DNA from: Fragilariopsis cylindrus CCMP1102
Taxonomy: Eukaryota > Bacillariophyta > Bacillariophyceae > Bacillariales > Bacillariaceae
Direction: 5' to 3'
DNA length: 35,993 nucleotides
Assembly (NCBI GenBank): GCA_900095095.1
Contig: FMBT01000191.1
Location: 1-35,993 of the forward strand
Under the pieces are notes generated by a model. It ran no database searches. It saw only the letters and a program-made list of their open reading frames with translations, and was not told where the DNA came from. Position numbers and translations under genes: made by a program. Shown here in pieces: positions 11,001 to 19,871 of this stretch. Numbering within the stretch: position 1 is the stretch's first letter; each line of letters starts with the position of its first letter.

Positions 11001-11500
11001 CTATCGAATCAACTAGTCCTACTAGCGACAAACCAACCTTTACTATTACCACCTCGCCTACTATCTCGCCTGCCATCTCGCCTACCATCTCGCCTACCAT
11101 CTCGCCTACCATCTCGCCTACCTTCTCACCTACCATCTCACCTACCATCTCACCTACCATCTCGCCTACCATCTCACCCACCATCTCACCCACCATCTCA
11201 CCTACCATCTCACCTACCATCTCACCTACCTTCTCGCCTGCCATCTCGCCTACCATTTCGCCTACCATCTCGCCCACCATCTCACCTACCATCTCGCCTG
11301 CCATCTCGCCCACCATCACGCCTACTACGTCGCCCATTATCTCGCCCATTATCTCGCCTACTACGTCGCCAACCGCTTCTCCAATTACCTCTCCTACGAC
11401 GTCTCCAACAACTACTAAGGCACCCAGTACACGAAGACGTAGCCTAAAAACAGCTGCTTATACTGATGCTTATACTAACAATGGTGGGATTATAATTTAA
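8018..11500 (+). CDS. secreted acidic and mucin-like repeat protein, two exons
   Basis: Exon 1 is 8018-9179 and exon 2 is 9363-11500; the GTAAGT donor at 9180 and the AG at 9361-9362 keep phase 1 and give 1099 residues. The order is: a signal peptide (about residues 1-33); a pentapeptide array of xV(Y/F/G)DD type; a non-repetitive Asn-glycosylation-rich segment (several NxT/S sites, about 150-385) with no recognised domain; a heptapeptide array DDDGAFF; a Thr/Pro/Ser-rich region with 63- and about 40-residue repeats (for example SPTSPIPTETFPPTDDTS); a tetrapeptide SPTI array; and a basic tail ending YTNNGGIII. Such proteins in diatoms are cell-surface or extracellular-matrix proteins; binding of calcium or silica by the acidic arrays is only inference. 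No frame break occurs over 3.3 kb. Joining the two frames rests on the splice sites, not on homology. Confidence 0.75.
8187..8441 (+). repeat. 15-bp coding minisatellite (xVYDD pentapeptide)
   Basis: About 17 units of GTCTATGATGACATT-type sequence, with higher-order blocks in which the order IVYDD, NVGDD, FVFDD, YVYDD recurs. All units keep the reading frame of the secreted protein. Confidence 0.9.
9180..9362 (+). other. intron with (AAAC)n repeat
   Basis: A GTAAGT...TAATAG intron of 183 bp inside the secreted repeat protein gene. It contains about 12 copies of AAAC at 9188-9236 followed by a TG-rich tract. The frame on either side is restored only if this segment is removed. Confidence 0.7.
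9570..9840 (+). repeat. 21-bp coding minisatellite (DDDGAFF heptapeptide)
   Basis: Tandem units of GATGATGACGGTGCTTTTTTC type, with occasional 6-base extensions that give GGG. The opposite strand is also open, purely as a by-product of codon composition. Confidence 0.9.
10083..10466 (+). repeat. 189-bp tandem duplication (63 residues)
   Basis: Two copies starting at 10083 and 10272 encode nearly the same peptide, beginning TAGPSFST and containing PTLRPTYTQGPTSLET. They differ by very few bases, so the duplication is recent. Confidence 0.85.
10467..11030 (+). repeat. mucin-like repeats of about 40 residues
   Basis: Four or five imperfect copies of a Thr/Pro/Ser/Glu block, each with SPTSPIPTE, FPPTDDTS and EPPTNELTTE. 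Length differs between copies by small in-frame additions such as TPTSP. Confidence 0.8.
11053..11330 (+). repeat. 12-bp coding minisatellite (SPTI tetrapeptide)
   Basis: About 22 copies of CTCGCCTACCAT-type units encoding SPTI/SPAI/SPTF, a proline every four residues, as in O-glycosylated cell-wall proteins. Confidence 0.9.
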
Positions 11501-12989
11501 GGGACTTCCAGTTGTGTAAGTTGACTTGTTCTTTCGAACGAACAAACAAGACCAATCATCTTACATAACATGATACAATACGATAAAAAAACAAGGTATA
11601 ATGCAACATGAAAAACAGAAACAAAAAGTATTTATGTGTATTATATTCTCGAAGGAAAAAATAGCAACACAAATTCATATATAATCCGTAGAACATCCTA
11701 ACATCCTAATACATATACATTATCTAATTATTCCTGTACAATTCATCAAAATGTGCCATATAAATTCCTTGCATGCAACATATTCACTTCCTGTGATGGG
11801 TTGTGTTCAAATATCATTAGACTTTGTCTTGTGGTCCCCTGAGATGAATCTGAAAATACCAGAGTATTGAATATTGAGTGAGTGTAACCATCTATGTGTG
11901 GTGGAAAATCTTCGAGGGGTAACATAGTGTAGAGTTCATATTATGTTCTTAAGAAGTACTGTAATTGTGTTTACTGGAACCAGCTTGGTTGCTGAGTAGG
12001 TGCACCTGAATATGGAGTCGAATTTCGAAACGTCACAAGAGGTGCATATGAAAGGAGAAATACAGATTGGAATTTAGAGTAAGAGCTAAACTACTGGTCT
12101 AGTAACATCTATTATCATTATATTGATGAATCTAGTCGGTTCAATTATTACAGCCTTTTCCTATTTTGTTATGTACGCAAAAAAAAGAGGCAAATGTTTT
12201 ACATTGCACCATGTATGCCTATATAATACACACACACACACAATATGGTATGTCTTATGGAAATTCCCTTCTACTATTGTTTTTCTGACACGTGGATAAT
12301 ATTGGTGGTGCGAAAATATGCACTTCTTATGCTTTGATCTGGCCTCCATATAGGATATATCATATATACCGAACATAATGAAAATATCAATTGATATTTA
12401 TATATATATATGCATTATATATATTTATATATATTTATATAAGGCAGTCAACACGTTGTACATACGCGTATCTCATATCACGCATGGGGTGATACTGTAG
12501 GTTCATGCACCAGTTTGGATTCAGAGGACATTGTTATATCAAACTGGACCCAATGGACTGGAATCGATACAGTAGCAATCATATAAAGAGGAAGGAGGAG
12601 ATGAAACTTTGATTTGAATACACAGTCTTCTCTTCTTGAGACAAGCTGATACGATTGTACTCAAATTAACCGCAAATAATTGGTATCCACAGAAGAATCT
12701 TTCACCCCCAGTCTTATCTTATTGTTTCGTTTCTTTTCATGCGATGCTACATGTGCATTCACAAAAATAGTACGTGTCAAATTTAATGAGAACATGTTTC
12801 AACAATGACTTCAGATTATGCAGACAGATATAGTCATGTTAATATCATCAGCCAATAGTATATGGAATACATTCGTCTTATGATCTCTCTCTCTCTTACC
12901 TTTCTATTGCCATATACTACATCAATAATGTAAACAAGAAACGACTGATTTACTGCACATTAACAGAGCTCTAGTTTTTTTGTAATCGC
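11501..12989. other. intergenic, no gene seen
   Basis: AT-rich DNA between the 3' ends of two convergent genes. It contains (CA)n at about 12228-12241, a long TATATA-rich tract at about 12396-12443, TACTGTAG at 12488-12495 and TACAGTAG at about 12570. No coding region or RNA gene was recognised. Confidence 0.5.
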
Positions 12990-14096
12990 CTACTTTTTCT
13001 GCTGGAAAAAGTAGCTAATTGAATTCTGGTTGTTTCTGGAAGGCGAACTACTGTCAGTGTTCACAGAGGCTCTCATTTTTGATGGTCTGTTCTTTTTATT
13101 GAGCGAAGAATTCGATGTTGTCGATGCTGATGGTCGTTTTCTATCTCCAGTGGTAGTGGACGATGATGTTATCGTTGTAACACCATCTGAATTCTTATCT
13201 ACATCAGATGATGATTTCGATTTGTTTGCGCTGTTCTTCTCAAACGCCGAATTTTTTTTCGTCTCTTCTTGTTCAGTTTTAACAGTAGTTTTCGCGAAGA
13301 AATTTGTAACCGATTGGGTAGTTTCTTTTATCTCCTTTATTACCTTCTCACCTTGAAATTTTAGATTAGAAACCTCGGGGGATACTTTGTGCCAGGCGAA
13401 TCCGTTATTGTTAAGACGAGCTGCATCGTCTATTTGTTCTTTTAATGCCTCAGACGGTTGTGTCAACCATCTTTTGGCAAGATCGATGTCCCAGATACAA
13501 ACAGGCATTCGATGATGGAGCCATTCAATTTGCTTCGACGCTTTTGTGGTGAGCATTGTGAAACTATGAAGATCTGGCGAATTAGAATTCCCTGTTGAAA
13601 CTTTTGTATACAATCCTGCAATCAACAAAGGTTGTCGTTGTCCTGATTTATCATCTTCCTTTTCCTGTTGTTTCCGATAGACAAAGTATGGTTGCTTTCT
13701 TTTAAAGTATGGATGTGGTTTCCATTCAAAGTATCCGTCTAATGCAACGACACATGTTTTCCCCTGAAAGGCTAATCTCGAGAACGTCAACTTAGAATAC
13801 AACGTTTCAGACCGGGCGTTATAGCATAAATTTTGAAAACAAATCTTGATTATTTCCTTTTCGTTTGTGTACAGCGGTTTCCTCGCAGTAGCACTTTTCG
13901 ATACTAGTCCCCATTTCTTTTTACTGGCCACTAATTCTCGACTTTTTTCATTCAGCGAAATTACCGAGCAGTCCATACCGGGAGAAGTATTGAAATTGTC
14001 GCAATGAATACGACTATCGTCCCCGGCTGGTGATACACCAAATTTGTTGGCTGCAGCTTCAGCAAGACTGCATGTTTGAGCAATCCTTCCACACAT
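12990..14096 (-). CDS. HMCES: HMCES/YedK-type SRAP protein (abasic-site shield)
   Basis: An intronless frame of 368 residues. SRAP proteins form a covalent thiazolidine link between their N-terminal Cys and abasic sites in single-stranded DNA at replication forks, protecting them from nicking. The key residues are present: Cys2 right after the initiator Met (MCGR), Asn93-Ala-Arg95 in YNARSE, Glu124 in GYFEWK and His195 in LHHRMPV. The catalytic domain covers about residues 1-245. A Ser/Lys-rich disordered tail follows and ends in QNSISYFF (357-364), a canonical PCNA-interacting (PIP) box as in animal HMCES. A second PIP-like TQSVTNFF sits at 260-267. The start is fixed because Cys must be residue 2. 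It lies downstream of the acidic SAP gene on the same strand, 387 bp away. Confidence 0.93.
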   Translation of the reverse strand: MCGRIAQTCSLAEAAANKFGVSPAGDDSRIHCDNFNTSPGMDCSVISLNEKSRELVASKKKWGLVSKSATARKPLYTNEKEIIKICFQNLCYNARSETLYSKLTFSRLAFQGKTCVVALDGYFEWKPHPYFKRKQPYFVYRKQQEKEDDKSGQRQPLLIAGLYTKVSTGNSNSPDLHSFTMLTTKASKQIEWLHHRMPVCIWDIDLAKRWLTQPSEALKEQIDDAARLNNNGFAWHKVSPEVSNLKFQGEKVIKEIKETTQSVTNFFAKTTVKTEQEETKKNSAFEKNSANKSKSSSDVDKNSDGVTTITSSSTTTGDRKRPSASTTSNSSLNKKNRPSKMRASVNTDSSSPSRNNQNSISYFFQQKK

Positions 14097-14483
14097 CTTC
14101 GATATATATTTGTTTTTGTTATTCCGAGCTTACTTCTTGTCCATTGGGTAGTTGGTGAGTAGGGGTGTACTGACTATGACATGTTCTGATGTTATGAATA
14201 TTCGATTTTCTTTCCTTTAACGGGACTCTCGGTACGTTCAAAACGTGACTGAGAGTACTTAATAGCTAGCTGCTATGGGACATGATTTTTCAATTTTCAA
14301 TTCTACAAAACTACTAGATGGAATATAGTTTATATTTGAATAGCTAATAGTAGAGATCTAAATCATAGAATATTAAATCTTGTGAGGCATTTTTGTTGTG
14401 GCGCATAATATTATCGACAAATTTCATAATTATTTATTGATATTCCCCCCTCCCTCCCTTAAATTGGATTATTGCTCCGAAGG
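14097..14483. other. intergenic, between SAP-protein gene and HMCES
   Basis: No gene seen. It should include the HMCES promoter (just right of 14096) and the 3' end of the SAP-protein transcript. A strong imperfect inverted repeat lies at 14225-14256. Confidence 0.5.
14225..14256. repeat. 32-nt inverted repeat upstream of HMCES
   Basis: ACTCTCGGT pairs with ACTGAGAGT (9 bp with one G-U) and then ACGTT pairs with AACGT after a single bulged base, leaving a tiny loop. It lies about 130-160 bp upstream of the HMCES ATG. It could be a factor-binding site, a transcript hairpin or a transposon remnant. Confidence 0.6.
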
Positions 14484-17400
14484 TCAATCCATTGTACTTT
14501 GAAGTTTTTCAATTAAGGCAGCCTTCCTTAATCCGGTATATGAGATTTTCCGCTTTCTACATTCACTCTGAAGCTCTTTGACCGTCATTTTAGAGAAGTC
14601 GACATTATTTTGTATTGTGTCTTCAGTAATAGACGACAATTTGGCTCCTTGTTTTGGGGATCTCGCAGCTGATGACCTTGACCTTACAGATACTCGAGAT
14701 TGTACGGAGGCTTCATCATCATCATCATCATCATTCATTTTCAGCAGCGTTATTCTTTTGCTTTGAACTCCTCGCAGTAGATGATCTTGACCTTGTAGAT
14801 ATACGAGATTGAACTGATACTTCATCATCATTATTATCATCGTGTCAACATTCTTTTTCTTTTGTTTTGAACTCCTTGCAGTAGTAGATGACCTCGACCT
14901 TGTCGATACTCGAGATTTAACTGAGACTTCATCATCATTTTCAATATCGATATTCTTTGTATTCTTTGAGCTATCTTTTGGCGGTCTCGGTGGTAAGCCT
15001 GCTCGGATCATGGACTTCTTCGCTGCAGGAGCAGTAGAATCCTCGTCTTTATTTTTATTTCTAACACCACGGCGAGCTGCCCCTCGCTTTGGTCGCGAAG
15101 CCGTCGATCTAACACTTCCGCTACACTGATATCTACAGATTTTTCTTCACCGGACTCTTCTTCCTCACCTATTCTTCGAAGAGTACCAGGGCCTTGCTTG
15201 CTACGCCTAGTTGCAGGCGATCCTTGTTTCGACCGCATAGATCTTGAACTTGTCGAAACACTTCTTTCGTCATCTGTGCGTCCTGTCTTCCTCTTTCGAC
15301 TTGACTTTCGGGTTGGTGTAGATATCTCATCTTTTGGTTCACCTCCTATGAATTGGGGTATATCGGAAGGGCCAGCTTCGTTGGTGTCGTCGACATTCTG
15401 TTGTTTCCCTTCATCGTGAACTAAAGCTACATTAGCCAAATCTGCTTTCTTGCTGCTTTCTATGATTTGTTCCGGCTTCACAGATTTTTTCTGATGTCCA
15501 GTCATGTTAATCTTCACATCGTACGTGTTATCAGGGTTAACCGCAGTAATTCTTGCCTTATCGACATAACCCTTGTGTGCACTCTTGAGATCTACGACAT
15601 CACCAACTAAATACTGGTAAGTATTTCCAGGTTCTAACCTGATTTCTTTTTTTTCTTTAGGAATCTGGTCAGTCGTGTCGTCTAGAGCATCGTAAGACTT
15701 TGAATCATCTTTAACCGGAACGACTTCATTTTCAACGGTTTCTTCCTTATTGGTTTTTATCATTATATCATCCCTACTATCTAATGGGTCATTGACTTCG
15801 TCGTCACTGCACGAGTTGGAATGCTCAGAATTCTCCGCTTTTTCATCTTCTTGACATTCCTTTGATGTAACGAAATTGCCTGTCTTTTCGTCGTCAACAG
15901 TGCGTGCCAAGAATTGTTCAGAAGGTCCAGAAATATCATTTTCAACCTCCATTTCTTCCTCTTTTGATTGCCATCGTTGCTTTCCTCTTTTTCAGGTTGA
16001 TCGACAATCACAATTTCATCAGAACTGTCGGAATCACTTTCTTCTCTATCCGAATTATCGTCATTATTTTCTGACTGGTTTCTCCTGTCAGTAAGCTGGA
16101 TAACATCATTCATAGTTGTATCTTCATTTAACGAATCTTGGTTCGTTCTATCTTTTGCATCCTCAAGATCAGTTCCTGTAACTGTATTCACGCTATTTCG
16201 AGTTGGTATTTCGTTCATGGGCACGTCAGTATCCGCATCAGTATCTTCTTTCATACAGTCACGGTTTATTCCTTGTTGGTCATTATCATCGATCATCATG
16301 TCTTCCTTAGAATCTTCCTCTACGTCCATCATGGCGTCCTTGCACTCTTCAGTTTCTAACTCAACTTCAAGTTCAACTTCGACGTCCTTGTTGCCAGTAG
16401 ATTCGATGGTTTCAATACCAACACCCTTTTCGGTTGATCGTGGCTCAAGATCTGCATCTACCTTTCGTTTCTCGTCTTCAATATCTTTCGTCGTAGATCC
16501 GTCGCTAGACAACGCTTCAATATCTCTATTTGATCCTGACTCGACGACTTCGGCTTCCTCGTTTGCTTTATACTGTTCTACATCGACGTTGGTAGTGTTT
16601 TCAATATTCGGTTGACTTTCATTCTTAATAGACAATGCTCCACGAATTGCTTCATCTTCGTCCTTGGTTTCGTCCAGTTTATCTTGTTTATGCGGTTGAG
16701 CATTGTCCGTGGTAGACGACTCGGGCTGATGAACACCGGTAGGCTGAGTTTCATCCCTAACAGATGATTTTTCACTGTCTTTGACATTGTCCTCAGCATC
16801 TTGTTCCATGATTGATCATTGATCGCTACAGGCAATACTTCGTCATCTCCATCATCGTCGACATGATCGTTTCCAGCTTCTATGATCGGCTGAGTTTCGT
16901 CGTCACTAGACAATCCTTCGTCATCAGATCCTGACTCAACGATTTCGGCATCCTCGTTTGATTCGTTATGTTTTCCATCGACACTAGTAGTGTTTTGGTT
17001 GAATTTCATCCTTACTAGACAATGATCCGTCGTTTCCTTCTGGACCTGAATCAATGACATCATCTTCGTCCATTGTTTTGTCCGTTTCATCTTGTTTCTG
17101 CGGTTGAGCATTATCCGTGGTAGGCGACTCGGGCTTATGAACAGCGACAGGCTGAGTTTTATCCTTAATAGAAGATATCTCGTCGTCTTTGACTTCATCC
17201 TCAGCATCTTCTTCCACTGGTTGATCGTTGATCGCTGCAGGAACTACTTCATTATCTCCCAAGCTTGATTCATCCTCAATAGGCATATGCTCATTCTCTT
17301 CCCTTGCTTTCGGATTGTCAACAGTATCTTTGAAGGGCTTATCATCGCTGTCCACATCGTCAGATCCATGTTCGGTTGCCTTCTCATCGGACATAGGTTC

Positions 17401-19603
17401 TGGAGTACCAGTATCGACATTTTTCTCTTCGGAGATGTCATAATTGTCTTGTTGCACCTGTCCACCATCTTCAACGTGAGACATAACTATTACATCGCCA
17501 TCTCTTGCCTCGGGTTCTACAATGAAGGGAGTACCAGCGTTATTATTAGCATCACACTCCTTTTGAGCAGAACTTTTTTCGTCGAAACTGGCTTCTAGAC
17601 CCCCAACATCATCATTAAAAATATTATCGACTATAATGACATCTTCCTTGCTATCAATATGGTGTCCCTCAGATCCACCACTATGCGAGGCTTTTTTATT
17701 GTCGTGAATTTTATCCTTAATAGAATTTTCGTATTCGACATTATCTTCATTGGTCCTTGCTTTGAGATCATCATCGTCATCATCATCCTTGTTTTCATTA
17801 CTTTCTTCTTGTGCTTCGGCTTCTTTAGTAGTAGAAGGCGCACTTTCGTCGTTGCCTAATGTTTCGTCAGCGCCAGGTTGCTCTGTAAAGCAAAGCTTTT
17901 CGCTAGCGCCGGATATACCATCACCAACGTCTTCGTCAGCCGACATCGCGTTACTTTCTTCGTGAACCGAATCCTCATCATCATCTTCGCTGTCAATCAC
18001 AATGATTTCATCTTGTTTGCCTTCAGATTTTTCAATTTCTTCGGGAGCTTTGCCTTGTATCTCATCATTTGTGGTACTTACTGCATCAATTTCTTCGTCA
18101 TCGTCATCTTCAGATTGTAACTCGTCTTCGCTATCAGCGTAGATCAGGCTTTCGTCATTCTCTTTGTTGACCAGTGCTTCTTCTATAGAAGCTCTATCGA
18201 TTCGGGTATCTGTATCATTTTCGGTGTCTTCCATTGCTTCTTGATTAACCGACTCGTCTTCTGTTTCTAAGCTTTTGCATCCTTCAGTGGCGTAATTTTC
18301 GTCATCGGCATCAAAAGATAACGCAACGGACTTAGTCTCTTGTGCAATTGATTTGCCCTCAGTGGTCATTTGCCCCTTTTCTTCTACGCCTTCATTATTT
18401 GAGTCTACCTGTTTAGGACCAGGTGGAGCCTCTTTCGCATGACGCGTCCAATCGTGGGTTTTTTGAGCCGTTTGAGCAAAGTCCAGCAAAGTCTTTGGAT
18501 CTTTACTATCTGCTGAAGCTAGCGGTGATCTGGGCGACATCAACTTCGCGTTAGAAGTGCCTTTTGGTTTTCTTCGAGTTCCGAGAATTCCGCACCAATA
18601 TCATCTTCTTGCTCTGTGTGCTCGTCAGCCATATCCATGTCATCTGACGCGGGTTCTAAAGGACTCTGTTGCCGATCTGTGCTTCCGTCAATTAAACGGG
18701 ATTGATCGGTTCGTAGATGCGAATCTCCTTCGTTATTGGTATGCGACGACGTTGGTCCTGTTTGGCTATGTTGAACCGTACCAGCAACATTCGCATGGGA
18801 TTTCTGTTTTCGCATGCGTTCATCTTCTTCGTCTTCGGTGTGTATTGCTTCGGACACTTCTTCTTCAGTATATCCGTGAGTGTCTTCTGGTTCGTATCCA
18901 TCTTCGACTTGTGAAGCGTAGCCTACAGTCGAGGTAGCATCAGCACGAAGGTCAGCCTGAGCGGTCCGATTTGCTCTGAATTTTTCGTTTCCATCCTCCT
19001 CTTCTGTTGTATCGCCAAATTCACCCCCGACAGCAGCTACTTCCGTCTCAATCTTGTCGATCCTTTGTATATGTTCATGTTCGTCATCAGTGGCATCAGA
19101 TTCGTTCACAACATCCTGTTGGCCTCATTCGTCTCGTGTACACTTCTAGAAGCTTCGTTTGAGATACTATCATCCTTTTGTCTGGTATCAGTGGAATCTC
19201 CATTAGCCCTTTTTTCAATAGATATATCTTCTGCTTGCCCATTATCAGAATGCTTACTTTTAATTCTACTTTCGACGCCATTGTAATTGGCAACACCATC
19301 AGCATCTTCCAGTTCTTCTTCGAAATCATCTTGATTGTCGTGATCATTATCTTCATTATCGACAATCTCCAAACCGATAACAGACTCGTCGTCGTCGTCG
19401 TCGTCGTCATCATCATCATCATCATTCAAAATTTCACTTTCTTCATCACGATGGTGACTGTCAACTTCTTTGCGATTCTCTTCGACATTATACTGTTCTT
19501 TGCTTTCATCATCATCATCATCATCCAAAATCTCATTTCTTTTCACACTCATGAATGTTAGCTTCTTTGGGATTCTCTTCGGCATGATACTGTTCCTCTA
19601 TTG

Positions 19604-19637
<34 letters not shown>

Positions 19638-19837
19638 GCCCTCACCATCATCACCATCCAACATTTTAATTTCCTTTTTCGTATCGTGATGCTAGCTTCT
19701 TTAGAGTCCTCTCTACTATGGTACAGTTCCTCTCTAATATCATCATCATCCTCATCATCCAAAATCTCAATTTCTTTTTCACACTCATGAATGTTCGCTT
19801 CTTTGGGATTCTCTTCGGCATGATACTGTTCCTCTAT

Positions 19838-19871
<34 letters not shown>

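Noticed and set aside
10369..11349. Minus-strand frame of repeated GEMV/GSVG
   Set aside because: Antisense of the Thr/Pro repeats, with no start context or domain; a repeat artefact.
12396..12443. TATA-rich tract as a promoter
   Set aside because: It lies between convergent gene ends and is a plain AT simple repeat.
16138..19790. Plus-strand frames rich in Ser, Ile and Phe opposite the acidic gene
   Set aside because: Complement of GAT/GAA-rich coding sequence; no motifs and lengths below the true frames.
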